A DNA stretch of 43,012 bases, taken from assembly GCA_964549375.1 (NCBI GenBank), contig CAZJWF010000011.1, positions 1-43,012 on the forward strand. The letters are read 5' to 3'. Below are positions 7,699-16,494 of this stretch, one piece after another; positions within the stretch are counted from its first letter, which is position 1, and every line of letters starts with the position of its first letter. This stretch comes from JAHDDY01 sp964549375 (lineage in GTDB: Bacteria; Pseudomonadota; Alphaproteobacteria; Rhodobacterales; Rhodobacteraceae). Below the pieces are notes generated by a model. The model was not told where the DNA came from and searched no databases. It was given only the letters and a program-made list of their open reading frames with translations. A program made the translations under genes and the position numbers.

Positions 7699-9318
7699 TT
7701 AATACCCTAAGGCAACGCCGTCTTTGCGCGGATCTGATCCGCCGACGAGGCATCCGTTTTCATGATCGAGCACGATCATCTGACCCCCGCCGATCGCACC
7801 AATATCGCTGTTGATCGTATGGCCCATCGCCGAAAGCTGCGCGATGGTTTTCGCATCATACCCGCGTTCAACATCCAGTTTTCCATCTTGCGGGAAACAG
7901 CGCGGACCATCCATCACCGCTTGTGGATCCATGCCATAGTCGAGCAAATTGCTGATCGCACGCGCATGACCGCAGGACTGGTATTGCCCCCCCATCACGC
8001 CGAAGGTCGCAAATGGCTGCGTACTCTTTGACAACATCGCAGGGATGATCGTGTGCATCGGGCGCTTACCGCCCTTGAGTTCATTCGGGTGTCCTTCAAC
8101 CAGCGAAAACCCGCCGCCCCTGTTCTGGAAGTTGATGCCATACTTGGTGGAGGCCAAGCCGCCACCAAAAGCATGGAAAACCGAATAGATCAGCGAGACC
8201 ATCATGCGGTCGCGATCAATGACTGTAATATAGATTGTATCTCGGTGCGGCGCGCCGTTCGGGCCTAGGGCATGCAGTGCGTCGGCTTCGGCTAGCAGGT
8301 CGGGCCTCATCTTTGACGGATCAATCCGCGCCCGCATTGCGTCCACTGTATTGTCCGACAGCATATGTGCCAAACGCTCTACGGCCCCCGGTGTGTCAGC
8401 ATCTGCAATCAGGCAATTACGCGCGTGATAGGCGAGGCGAGACGTTTCCGCCTCCAGATGCGCGCGTTCCGCACCAAACGGATCTAGCGAGGCAAGATCA
8501 AAGCCTTCAAGTATTTTAGCCATCAGGATGGCGGTTGCCCCTTGTCCATTGGGCGGCAGCTCCCACAAGGTCGAACCGCGATAGTCGCCTTTGATCGGGT
8601 CCACCCAAGTGCAGGCTGTGTTGGCAAAATCATCCAAGCTGTGCACACCGCCCAACGCATTGAGTGAGGCGACCATGTCTGCCGCAACCGATCCTTCGTA
8701 AAATCCAACACGACCGTTTTTGGCGATCAGCTCTAACGCCGCTGCTTTCGCCGGATAAGAAAAGCGCTGGCCAGCCATAGGTGCACGTTCATTGAGCAAA
8801 AAGTGCTGACGCGCCGCGCCGCTGAGCTTACCAAAGCCTTCTGCGGCCCAATCATATGCCGCTTTCGGCGCGATCGGATGGCCTTCGCGGGCGAGGCGGA
8901 TAGCAGGTGCTAGGATTGCATCCCACTCCCACGTGCCATGCTCGCGGATGAGCGTATCAAATGCATCAATCGCGCCGGGAACCGTGGTCGCATGAGGGCT
9001 GTCGAGTGGGATTGTCTCGTGGCCTTGGTCGCGCAGCATCGCGGCATCCAGCGCCGCAGGCGCGCGGCCAGATCCGTTCAGGCCACGCGGTTTAGTCTCG
9101 CCCGGTTTCCAGACCAGCGCGAACATATCGCCGCCGATCCCCGTCATCGCCGGTTCCAGCAGTCCAAGCATCAATGCAGCGGTCGAGACCGCATCAACCG
9201 CGTTTCCACCGTCACGCAAAACACGCACGGCCTCTTGTGAAGCCATTGGGTGTGAAGTCGCACACATGCCGTTCGCCGCATAGGCCGTTGACCGGCCAGG
9301 TAGATGAAAGTCTCGCAT
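7699..9318 (-). CDS. gamma-glutamyltransferase family protein
   Basis: A 539-residue Ntn-hydrolase of the gamma-glutamyltranspeptidase family, which is made as a precursor, cleaves itself, and then hydrolyses or transfers gamma-glutamyl groups. Visible family motifs are GGNAVDAV near the N-terminus, GIGGDMF, the autocleavage site with Thr361 as the probable nucleophile (DTIYITVID), and GGKRPMHTIIPAML plus VMGGQYQ in the small subunit. No signal peptide is visible, so it is probably cytoplasmic like YwrD-type members and unlike periplasmic Ggt. The frame extends to 9345, but the ATG at 9318 has GGAG six bases upstream and is preferred. It stands alone, convergent with hspQ. The substrate may be a gamma-glutamyl or acylated amide compound rather than glutathione. 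Confidence 0.87.
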   Translation of the reverse strand: MRDFHLPGRSTAYAANGMCATSHPMASQEAVRVLRDGGNAVDAVSTAALMLGLLEPAMTGIGGDMFALVWKPGETKPRGLNGSGRAPAALDAAMLRDQGHETIPLDSPHATTVPGAIDAFDTLIREHGTWEWDAILAPAIRLAREGHPIAPKAAYDWAAEGFGKLSGAARQHFLLNERAPMAGQRFSYPAKAAALELIAKNGRVGFYEGSVAADMVASLNALGGVHSLDDFANTACTWVDPIKGDYRGSTLWELPPNGQGATAILMAKILEGFDLASLDPFGAERAHLEAETSRLAYHARNCLIADADTPGAVERLAHMLSDNTVDAMRARIDPSKMRPDLLAEADALHALGPNGAPHRDTIYITVIDRDRMMVSLIYSVFHAFGGGLASTKYGINFQNRGGGFSLVEGHPNELKGGKRPMHTIIPAMLSKSTQPFATFGVMGGQYQSCGHARAISNLLDYGMDPQAVMDGPRCFPQDGKLDVERGYDAKTIAQLSAMGHTINSDIGAIGGGQMIVLDHENGCLVGGSDPRKDGVALGY

Positions 9319-9429
9319 AAAAATCTCCGCTGGATGCACGGCCACCCTAATCGGATTACCACAGCAGATACAGGCTTAGAGTGTGCTAAAATCGGCTGGA
9401 CAGATCGTCGGACGAGGGCGGCAACGCCC

Positions 9430-9786
9430 TTAGTCCCGATCCGCCAATTTCAGAAGCTTGCGGTTGAAAATCCGCAAAGTGAGCTTGAGATCAGACCCGC
9501 GCTTCAACACCTGACCGTCCGAGCCAAAAATGCAGTAAGCGCCCTGCTTTGAGGCGTTTTTCGGGCGTTTCTCGATCCGATATGCAGGAGTCTCACCCAT
9601 CCGACGGAATACAGAGAAGGTCGCAGCCTCGCGGCCTGTATTGATCGCATAATCCCGCCATTCGCCTGCCGCAACCAATTGCCCGTAAATTGACAAGATA
9701 TCGGCAAGTTCCCGCCGATGAAAACTCACCAGTTCGGTCACTGGTGGCTGGCGCTGCGGAAAGGGGATAACGTTTGTGCTTTCCAT
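9430..9786 (-). CDS. DUF2794 domain protein
   Basis: A 118-residue protein matching the DUF2794 family, conserved in alphaproteobacteria and of unknown function. The visible conserved core is LVAAGEWRDYAI, FSVFRRMGE, YRIEKRPKNASKQGAY and LKRGSDLKLTLRIF. The open frame extends upstream to 9834, but the family core and the MESTNVIPFPQ start suggest ATG 9786; neither start has a strong ribosome binding site. It is predicted to be soluble and mixed alpha/beta. It is transcribed on the same strand as the gamma-glutamyltransferase gene, 111 bases upstream of that gene's start, so co-transcription is possible. Confidence 0.8.
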   Translation of the reverse strand: MESTNVIPFPQRQPPVTELVSFHRRELADILSIYGQLVAAGEWRDYAINTGREAATFSVFRRMGETPAYRIEKRPKNASKQGAYCIFGSDGQVLKRGSDLKLTLRIFNRKLLKLADRD

Positions 9787-9966
9787 GACAATCAATGTGA
9801 GGCGAGAACGATGACTTGGCAAGGGGGGATGCAAATTTCAGTGAGGGGGGCGACTGCGGTACTCAGGATTTTCCTTCGGCGATCATGAGAAACGGTATGC
9901 AAACCGGCTTGGCATTGAATGCACCTCAAAATAGCAAAGCAGAGAAGCCACTATAGGCGTTCATTT

Positions 9967-9986
9967 TGGATTAACCCGAATCCAAG
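9967..9986. promoter_or_regulatory. 20-bp palindrome upstream of the DUF4178 operon
   Basis: Perfect 7-bp arms TTGGATT and AATCCAA with a 6-base spacer lie about 90 bases before the first gene of the five-gene operon. The size and symmetry suit a dimeric regulator site. It is not followed by a T run, and the upstream gene is divergent, so a terminator is unlikely. The binding protein is unknown. Confidence 0.45.
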
Positions 9987-10076
9987 CTATATCGATGCTT
10001 CCCCCGCGCGCTTTTCGGCGTCATAATTGCGCGCGAAGCGGACAATGTTAGCGGTTTTAGGCCGAGGGTGGCGGTA

Positions 10077-10700
10077 ATGGCTAAGGATTTTAACTGCCCG
10101 AATTGCGGGGGAGAGCTGTCCCGCAAGGTCGCTCATTCGAAAATGGTGACATGCCCCTATTGCGAGTCGACCGTTTTGCTAGAGGACGACGTCGTCAAAC
10201 TCGCTGGAAAAGGCGGCGTGATGGCAGAAGAACCCTCACTATTTATGCTGGGCCGAACCGTAGAATATGACGGTGAGAGCTATATGCCTATCGGTCAGGC
10301 TCGGTTTGCGTATTCAAGTGGATGGTGGGACGAATTCTGGGCGTTAGATGGCAAAGGCGAAGGTGTCTGGATCAGCGTTGATGAAGGCGATATTGCCATT
10401 GAGGAAGATCACGAAATCTCCGAACATCTCAATGAGCGCAACCTTCGTCTCGGCGCGCGGGTGGAATTTGAAGGCGAGATCTTTCGCGTCACCGAAGTTG
10501 ATCACGGAACCTGCGAAGCCCTGCGCGGCGAATTTCCTCGCGAAATGATCGTCGGCGATACGTTCAAATATTATCACTTATCCGGCCCGCGAGGCCGCCT
10601 CGTGACACTGGAATATGAAGACGGCGAAATGTTCGTGACCGAAGGTCGCTGGATTGATCCTTATGAGATTCGTCAACAGGCGATTGAGGCCAATGCATGA
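10077..10700 (+). CDS. zinc-ribbon DUF4178 protein, short form
   Basis: A 207-residue soluble protein. The N-terminus carries a zinc ribbon (CPNCGGEL, then CPYCES) and the rest matches the all-beta DUF4178 domain, with MLGRTVEYDGESYMPIGQARF, WDEFWAL and GVWISVDEGDI as recognisable pieces. The frame begins at a GTG at 10068, but the ATG at 10077 is nine bases after GAGG and is preferred. The last four bases overlap the start of the next gene, which is a longer paralogue. DUF4178 proteins recur with DUF350 proteins and aminopropyltransferases, as here; the biochemical role is unknown, possibly a membrane-stress or assembly scaffold. Confidence 0.82.
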   Translation: MAKDFNCPNCGGELSRKVAHSKMVTCPYCESTVLLEDDVVKLAGKGGVMAEEPSLFMLGRTVEYDGESYMPIGQARFAYSSGWWDEFWALDGKGEGVWISVDEGDIAIEEDHEISEHLNERNLRLGARVEFEGEIFRVTEVDHGTCEALRGEFPREMIVGDTFKYYHLSGPRGRLVTLEYEDGEMFVTEGRWIDPYEIRQQAIEANA

Positions 10701-11980
10701 ACGATGCGCTCAACGCCCTTAATTGTACAACCTGCGGCTCGCCTCTACCTGCCCTCGCTGGGCATAAGGCAAAAGCACTGGTATGTAGCTATTGCGGGTC
10801 GGTCATGGATCGGCATAACGGATATAAAGTGCTCGCTCAATATCGCGACATGCCCCGCCCTGATGGACCATTTCATCTCGGCGATGCCGGGGAAATCCTC
10901 GGCGTGCATCAAACGGTGGTTGGCATTGTTGGCGTTCAATCTCGCATCGAAGGCGAGACTTATTACTGGACAAATTATCAGCTTTACTCGCCAACGCATG
11001 GCTATTCGTGGATGACATGGAATGACGGGCATCTAACCCATTCGCGAAAAGTGCGGGACGGGACCGATCACAGCCAGTCGAACTTTTATCCACGCGGAGC
11101 CTTTCCGGCAATGGGCCGCGAATTCAAAATGTTCGAGTCTTACGAGGCCGTCATTCACTATATCGAAGGTGAACTGACGTGGGTGCCAAAGCTGAATGAC
11201 CGTGTGAGCGTGATTGATGGCATCGCGCCACCACATGGGTTTTCGTTGGCAATGAATAACGGCGAGATCGAAACGGAACTGCAAACCTATTTAAATCGGC
11301 AGCAGGTTTTGGAGTCTTTCGGCTTTGCTGACGACTTGCCCCGCGCTTCCGGCGTTCACGCCATCCAACCTTTTGAACCCGGAGAGTTGCATACCTCTGC
11401 AGCAAAGGCGGCGAAGATCTTTTTGCCTATCGCGGGGATTGCCGCGCTGCTGGTCACACTGGTCGGAGGTGGATCAACCGTTGCTCAGACCACGATCCCA
11501 AATATGAATGCTGGTGGATCAGTTTCATTCGAAGCCCCTAGCACTGACCGCCTAATGTCGGTCGAACTTCGCGCACCGCTCCGGAACCAATGGTCATGGT
11601 ACGATATGACTCTGGTGCATAATGAAAGCGGCGAAGAAATCGAATTCGGGAACGGGTTGCAGTATTATTCAGGCCGTTCGGGTGGCGAAAGCTGGTCGGA
11701 AGGGTCACAAAGCGCGACCATGCGATTCAAACCACCAAAGACCGGCCAATATACCTTGCGTGTCGCCAATGCGCCGCTGGATAAAAACACGTCATCTATC
11801 GACCGAAAGCAATTCGCGGCAAACGTACCACTACATATAGAGGTACGGCAGAACGTATTCGTCGCCCGCTATTTTTGGTTTTTGACCGTGCTTGCGGCCG
11901 TGATCTTTGGATCGATGTGGTGGCGCGCGCGCGTATTCGAAACGGCCCGCTGGGGCGGAGGAGAAGACGACGATGACTAG
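10697..11980 (+). CDS. membrane-anchored zinc-ribbon DUF4178 protein, long form
   Basis: A 427-residue paralogue of the gene before it. It has an N-terminal zinc ribbon (CTTCGS, then CSYCGS), a DUF4178 domain (about residues 55-215, with GIVGVQSRIEGETYYWTNYQLY), a first membrane helix near 243-262, a presumed extracytoplasmic beta-rich region (about 265-390) and a second helix near 393-410, followed by a short acidic tail ending DDDD. By this topology the zinc ribbon and DUF4178 face the cytoplasm and the beta region faces the periplasm. It overlaps its neighbours on both sides (ATGA upstream, ATGACTAG downstream), showing tight translational coupling. Confidence 0.82.
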   Translation: MNDALNALNCTTCGSPLPALAGHKAKALVCSYCGSVMDRHNGYKVLAQYRDMPRPDGPFHLGDAGEILGVHQTVVGIVGVQSRIEGETYYWTNYQLYSPTHGYSWMTWNDGHLTHSRKVRDGTDHSQSNFYPRGAFPAMGREFKMFESYEAVIHYIEGELTWVPKLNDRVSVIDGIAPPHGFSLAMNNGEIETELQTYLNRQQVLESFGFADDLPRASGVHAIQPFEPGELHTSAAKAAKIFLPIAGIAALLVTLVGGGSTVAQTTIPNMNAGGSVSFEAPSTDRLMSVELRAPLRNQWSWYDMTLVHNESGEEIEFGNGLQYYSGRSGGESWSEGSQSATMRFKPPKTGQYTLRVANAPLDKNTSSIDRKQFAANVPLHIEVRQNVFVARYFWFLTVLAAVIFGSMWWRARVFETARWGGGEDDDD

Positions 11981-12128
11981 AGTTATGCTGGTCATATTTA
12001 CGGTCGCCACCGGCGGTGCGACTTATGCGACCGTCACGGGTACGGGTGCACAGAGCACCGAAATCTCTCAGTCGATCCGCTCCGGCAGCGCCGGGCGGGG
12101 CATTGGTTATATCGGGCGCATCAAATAA
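11973..12128 (+). CDS. small membrane or exported peptide, 51 aa
   Basis: A 51-residue protein whose ATG lies inside the end of the long DUF4178 gene. GGAGGAG upstream (11957-11963) gives a strong ribosome binding site. The N-terminal 20 residues are hydrophobic and may be a signal peptide or a single membrane helix; the rest is Ser/Gly-rich and ends in basic residues. No family recognised. Its place between DUF4178 and DUF350 genes, with a strong start signal, argues that it is a genuine small component of the same system. Confidence 0.6.
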   Translation: MTRVMLVIFTVATGGATYATVTGTGAQSTEISQSIRSGSAGRGIGYIGRIK

Positions 12129-12158
12129 ACACCGGTCAGAAAATTTAGGGAGTTTTTC

Positions 12159-12383
12159 ATGGACTTATTTTCGCAAATTCAGCTCGCCGGTGTGGTCGGC
12201 ACGATCTTTTATGCCTTCCTCGGCCTGTTTCTGATGATGTGCTGCTACGTAATCATAGACAAGCTGACGCCATTCTCTTTGCACGAAGAGCTGGCAGGTA
12301 AAGCCAATGTCGCCATCGCGATTGTGATGGGATCGGTGATGATCTCGCTGGCCATTTTGATTGCGAATGTCATCCGAAGCTAA
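12159..12383 (+). CDS. DUF350 family small membrane protein (YjfL-like)
   Basis: A 74-residue integral membrane protein with two hydrophobic segments (about 10-32 and 48-70) joined by the LTPFSLHEELAGKANVAIAIVMG stretch that marks DUF350. Larger YjfL proteins carry the repeat twice; this is a single-repeat form. GGGAG seven bases before the ATG supports the start. DUF350 proteins are inner-membrane proteins of unknown activity, commonly found with aminopropyltransferase and PspA-like genes. It lies 30 bases after the small peptide gene and 21 bases before the aminopropyltransferase gene, as part of one operon. Confidence 0.82.
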   Translation: MDLFSQIQLAGVVGTIFYAFLGLFLMMCCYVIIDKLTPFSLHEELAGKANVAIAIVMGSVMISLAILIANVIRS

Positions 12384-12404
12384 CGACTGACCGCGCACCG
12401 CAAC

Positions 12405-13949
12405 GTGACCGACACCCCGACGCCTTCCCGCCGGACGGACCATCTACTGCTCGCCGCGACATTTTTTATCGCGGTATCAGGATTGGTGTACGAGTTAATC
12501 GCGGGAGCGGCCTCCAGCTATCTGCTTGGCGATTCCGTATATCACTTTTCACTGGTCATCGGTCTGTTCATGACTGCGATGGGGATCGGCGCGTATATCT
12601 CTCGGTTTGTACAATCGCCTGAACGCGGTTTTGTAATTTCCCAGATTTTGCTTGGCTTGATAGGTGGATTTTCCGCGCCGATTTTATTCGCTGCCTTTGC
12701 ATTGATTGAGAACTACAGCGCATTTTTATATTTGATCTGTTTGTCAGTCGGGGCGCTGATCGGGTTAGAAATTCCGTTGATCATTCGCATCCTTGAAGGG
12801 CGCGATGCATTAAAGGTGACAATCTCCAATGTCTTGACCGCTGATTACATCGGCGCTTTGGCTGCTGCGCTACTATTTCCACTCGTACTGGTCCCGCATC
12901 TGGGATTGATGGGCGCGAGCCTGTTATTCGGGGCGCTGAATCTTGCTGTTGCTGCGATGGCGGCCTGGCTATTTCGTGACCAAACGGGATGGGGTGTACG
13001 GCTGGCATTGGCCGCGTCGATTGTCGCAGTGGTCATTGGTTTTATCCGCAGCGAACAGATGCTTGGCGCAATGGAGCGGAACCTTTACGCGAATGAAATT
13101 ATTCTCGCGCAGCAGAGTCCCTATCAGCGAATTGTTGTCACCCGCGATGGCGAGAGGACGCAACTTTTTCTCAACGGATCAATTCAGTTCGATACATTGG
13201 ATGAATATCGGTATCACGAGAGCCTGGTACATCCCGTGATGACACGAGCACCGCGCATTGAAAACGTCGTAATCTTCGGTGGCGGTGATGGCATGGCGGT
13301 GCGTGAAGTCTTGCGCTATCCGCAGGTCAAGGAAATCACGCTGGTCGACCTTGACCCAGAGGTCACAGCACTTTTCCGAAAAGACGCCCGCCTTTCAACG
13401 TTAAACAGCGGCTCTCTCGTTAATCCCCGCGTGACGGTTATCAACGCCGATGCGTGGGAGCATGTAAAAGACTTGTCGGGCATCTACGATGTCGCAATCC
13501 TCGATTTACCAGACCCCAAAGACCTTGCGATTTCGAAACTTTATAGCCGCGCATTTTATTCGGACATTGCGGAGGCACTGTCGGCAGGAGGCCTACTCGT
13601 AACACAAGCCACCTCACCGGTTTATGCGCGCAAGGCCTATTGGACTATCGAAGCCACCTTACGAGCGACATCCTATCCTTACGCCGACGGTCCAACTCTA
13701 CAAACCCTGCCGTATCATTCTTACGTGCCGAGCTTCGGCGAGTGGGGGTTCGTCTTGGCGGGGGGGCGGTTAAGTGAAACGCCGTTGCGCCCAATCCCGA
13801 AAGGCACACGCTATTTTACCGATGGCGAGCCGGCAGGGATTTTTCGCTTTCCCCCCGATATGGCGAAAGAGAGACTTGACCCTAATTCATTGTTCGATCA
13901 CCCACTTCCCCGACATTATCAGGACGGTTGGAGTCGGTGGTATCGGTGA
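12405..13949 (+). CDS. membrane-bound polyamine aminopropyltransferase-like protein
   Basis: A 514-residue protein with about six to seven membrane helices in residues 10-220 and a spermidine-synthase-type Rossmann domain in 235-470. The nucleotide-binding motif VVIFGGGDGMAVREVL binds decarboxylated S-adenosylmethionine in true SpeE enzymes, and the acidic DLDPEVT, DAWEH and ILDLPDPKD segments match the active-site loops (E. coli SpeE has a DSTDP-type loop). Known SpeE proteins are soluble; this membrane-anchored class sits with DUF350 and DUF4178 genes. No S-adenosylmethionine decarboxylase gene is visible here. The start is a GTG without a clear ribosome binding site. The acceptor substrate is unknown. 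Confidence 0.85.
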   Translation: MTDTPTPSRRTDHLLLAATFFIAVSGLVYELIAGAASSYLLGDSVYHFSLVIGLFMTAMGIGAYISRFVQSPERGFVISQILLGLIGGFSAPILFAAFALIENYSAFLYLICLSVGALIGLEIPLIIRILEGRDALKVTISNVLTADYIGALAAALLFPLVLVPHLGLMGASLLFGALNLAVAAMAAWLFRDQTGWGVRLALAASIVAVVIGFIRSEQMLGAMERNLYANEIILAQQSPYQRIVVTRDGERTQLFLNGSIQFDTLDEYRYHESLVHPVMTRAPRIENVVIFGGGDGMAVREVLRYPQVKEITLVDLDPEVTALFRKDARLSTLNSGSLVNPRVTVINADAWEHVKDLSGIYDVAILDLPDPKDLAISKLYSRAFYSDIAEALSAGGLLVTQATSPVYARKAYWTIEATLRATSYPYADGPTLQTLPYHSYVPSFGEWGFVLAGGRLSETPLRPIPKGTRYFTDGEPAGIFRFPPDMAKERLDPNSLFDHPLPRHYQDGWSRWYR

Positions 13950-13952
13950 CAC

Positions 13953-14603
13953 TTAACGGCGAATGGTGGGGTGGCCAGTCTTTGGATCGTTTTTCCAGCT
14001 CTGACTCTGAAACGCGAGGAACAGAGCAACCCATCTTTTCTGAGATGGGAAATGCAGGAAGAGAGCGCCATCTTGGCGCGAACGGTTGGCTCCCCTAAAC
14101 CGACCTCTGGAACCTTGGTTCATGTGAACGTCATGAACGCCTTGACCGGGGGAAAATCCAAAATACTGATCTGGCCGATGGGGTTCGGGCCCCCAACTTT
14201 CGCCGAAAGCATAGAGGCTTGCATCTTCCGTTTTGATCGCTTCCGCCAAAGCGAAGCCAACGAATTCCCGCAAGTCGTTCTTTGGTCCCTTAAGGCGAAA
14301 CGGCGCGACCTTCATCTGTCCTCGCCGGATTAACCCGCGTGTATAATCAAGGGCGAGAGAACGGCGTCTACTCACGTCGGTTAGGCCGTAAGGCAGCGCG
14401 TGCATGGCACGCAGGATAGTGTGTTCGAACGGATCAATAGACGCGAACAGCAGCTCATGCGGCGGTTGGATTGATTGCGCGTTTACCGCAACCCGATAAT
14501 CCCCGCGTGCCGCAACTCTGATTTCGATATGCGGTTTGTCGTCATCGTCGAGTGCCAAATCGACGGGACGCCCCTTTAACACACAATATCGTTTTCTAGC
14601 CAT
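13953..14603 (-). CDS. DUF2278 family protein (YukJ-like)
   Basis: A 216-residue soluble protein of the DUF2278 (YukJ) family. The most telling motif is QGVHDVHMNQG, with YCVLKGRPVDLALD at the start and GALFLHFPSQKRWVALFLAFQSQSW near the end. Its biochemical role is unknown. Its ATG overlaps the stop of glutathione reductase by one base (TGATG), so the two are translationally coupled. Its own stop lies four bases from the end of the convergent aminopropyltransferase gene. Confidence 0.82.
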   Translation of the reverse strand: MARKRYCVLKGRPVDLALDDDDKPHIEIRVAARGDYRVAVNAQSIQPPHELLFASIDPFEHTILRAMHALPYGLTDVSRRRSLALDYTRGLIRRGQMKVAPFRLKGPKNDLREFVGFALAEAIKTEDASLYAFGESWGPEPHRPDQYFGFSPGQGVHDVHMNQGSRGRFRGANRSRQDGALFLHFPSQKRWVALFLAFQSQSWKNDPKTGHPTIRR

Positions 14604-15958
14604 CAGGCGACGGGCGTCTTCATCGTAACCAACTCTTCCGATGCCGTTGGGTGAACCGCCATCGTGCGATCAAAATCTTCTTTTGTCGCTCCCATCTTTA
14701 CAGCAATACCAACACACTGAATCATCTCTCCCGCACCGTGACCGACGATATGAACGCCAAGGACTTTGCGGTTGGATTTATCGACAACGATCTTCATAAG
14801 CATTTTCTCATCGCGGCCCGAAAGCGTGTGGAGCATAGGCCGAAACTTGGCACGATAGATTTCGATATCGTGTTTTTCGCGGGCTTCATGTTCGCTGAGG
14901 CCGACGGTACCAATTTCCGGTTGGGTAAAAATCGCGGTCGGGATTAATTCGTGGTCGGGGCTGGTTGGAGTGTTGTTGAAAACCGTTTCAACAAAGGCCG
15001 CGCCCTCACGAATGGCTACGGGGGTAAGCTGAGCGCGGTCGGTCACGTCGCCCACCGCGTAGATGGAGGGTACCGAGGTTTGCGAATATTGATCGACTTT
15101 GATCTCGCCGCCCTCGCCCGTGTCTATGCCCAGCGCCTCTAGGCCCAACCCGTGGGTATTGGGGTGGCGACCTGTAGCCATGAAGACGACTTCAGCCTCA
15201 AGTGTTGCACCGCTCGCGAGGGTCACGCGCTTGGTGTCGCCAAGGTCTTCAATAGATTTCGGTGCGTCGCCAAGTTTAAGATCAAGACCTTTTTTCTCCA
15301 TCTCTTCAATCAGCGTTTCTTGAAGGTCATGATCGAACGCCTTCAGGATCGTAGGACTGCGATTGACCATCGTCACTTTTGTGCCCAGCCCAGCAAAGAT
15401 ACACGCGAACTCTGCTGCGATATAACCGCCGCCCATAACAATCATACTTTTGGGCTGAGTTGGCAGATGGAAGATATCGTCGGAGACAATTGCCACATCT
15501 GCACCACCGATTGGCAACCGAGAAGGTCGTCCGCCTGTTGCGATCAAAATGGTCTTTGCCGTAATTCGGGTGCCGTCAGCCAACTCAACGGCATTCGCTC
15601 CAGCGAGAACAGCGCGCTGGGGAATCGCTTTGACGCCGTTTCCTTCAAGAGCATTATTGAGATAAATGTTTTCAAGCCGATCGACCTCAGCATCGCGGGC
15701 GGCACAAAGCTTTTGCCAATCGAAGCTTGGCGACCCGACGCTCCAACCAAAGCCTGCAGCATCCTCGAATGCCTCGTGGAAACCTGAGGCATAGACCATT
15801 AGTTTTTTAGGAACACATCCACGAATAACGCACGTGCCACCGAAACGGCTTTCTTCCGCCACCGCGACCCGCGCGCCGGATTGAGCCGCCAGACGAGAGG
15901 CACGTACGCCGCCTGATCCTGCACCAATAACGAAAAGATCATAATCAAATTCAGACAT
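14603..15958 (-). CDS. gor: glutathione-disulfide reductase
   Basis: A 451-residue flavoprotein that reduces oxidised glutathione with NADPH in the cytoplasm. It shows the FAD-binding VIGAGSGGVRASRLAA, the redox disulfide in GGTCVIRGCVPKKLM, the NAD(P)-binding VMGGGYIAAEFACIF, the second FAD motif IYAVGDVTD and the C-terminal HPTASEELVTM that supplies the active-site His-Glu pair. Length fits the family (about 450). It follows rpiA and a small lipoprotein gene on the same strand with a 74-base gap, and is coupled to the DUF2278 gene downstream. Confidence 0.95.
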   Translation of the reverse strand: MSEFDYDLFVIGAGSGGVRASRLAAQSGARVAVAEESRFGGTCVIRGCVPKKLMVYASGFHEAFEDAAGFGWSVGSPSFDWQKLCAARDAEVDRLENIYLNNALEGNGVKAIPQRAVLAGANAVELADGTRITAKTILIATGGRPSRLPIGGADVAIVSDDIFHLPTQPKSMIVMGGGYIAAEFACIFAGLGTKVTMVNRSPTILKAFDHDLQETLIEEMEKKGLDLKLGDAPKSIEDLGDTKRVTLASGATLEAEVVFMATGRHPNTHGLGLEALGIDTGEGGEIKVDQYSQTSVPSIYAVGDVTDRAQLTPVAIREGAAFVETVFNNTPTSPDHELIPTAIFTQPEIGTVGLSEHEAREKHDIEIYRAKFRPMLHTLSGRDEKMLMKIVVDKSNRKVLGVHIVGHGAGEMIQCVGIAVKMGATKEDFDRTMAVHPTASEELVTMKTPVA

Positions 15959-16032
15959 ATCCAGTCCTTCGACTTATTCGTGAACTGAGCCAGTGCGAAC
16001 CGGGTGAGAAAGAAGAACCCGTTTCACCGCCG

Positions 16033-16494
16033 TCACCCAAATGCAAATTCTGACGCAAAAGCGCCGCGTAGAATATCCCTGACCAGAACGACGGAGCGGG
16101 CAATGAGGGGGTCCGACAAAGAGCCTTCGACCCGCGCAAATTGCTGAGCGTTAAATGTTGGTTTGTTGCCGCCGCCCTCTTCCGCATAAGCAAGGGAAAT
16201 CACGTCCTGTCCATCACGGGAACTGTAGAACTGACGCAAGTCATGAAGTTCCTCGACAGAAAACGCTTCGGCCTGACCGGTCGTGACGCGCGCACGTACC
16301 GCCTTGATCGAGCTATCCAACACGGCACCATCAACAGATGTACGGAAGACCCAAGGCGCAAGCTGCGTTCGGGTCACAACCACCTGCGCGATTTCCGCCG
16401 CGACTTTGCCGCGCAGATCTACCGTGGAAACGCCAGCACTTGAACAGCCGGTCAAAACCGCAAGGAAGCTGATCCCGAAAAACCGGCGCGTCAT
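16033..16494 (-). CDS. lipoprotein with DUF2059-like region
   Basis: A 153-residue probable lipoprotein: a basic start, a short hydrophobic core and the lipobox LTGC at residues 14-17. Residues about 75-105 (FSVEELHDLRQFYSSRDGQDVIS) resemble the short helical DUF2059 motif found in many proteobacterial periplasmic proteins of unknown function. Its ATG overlaps the end of rpiA by four bases, so it is translationally coupled. The protein is expected at the periplasmic side of the inner or outer membrane. Confidence 0.72.
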   Translation of the reverse strand: MTRRFFGISFLAVLTGCSSAGVSTVDLRGKVAAEIAQVVVTRTQLAPWVFRTSVDGAVLDSSIKAVRARVTTGQAEAFSVEELHDLRQFYSSRDGQDVISLAYAEEGGGNKPTFNAQQFARVEGSLSDPLIARSVVLVRDILRGAFASEFAFG

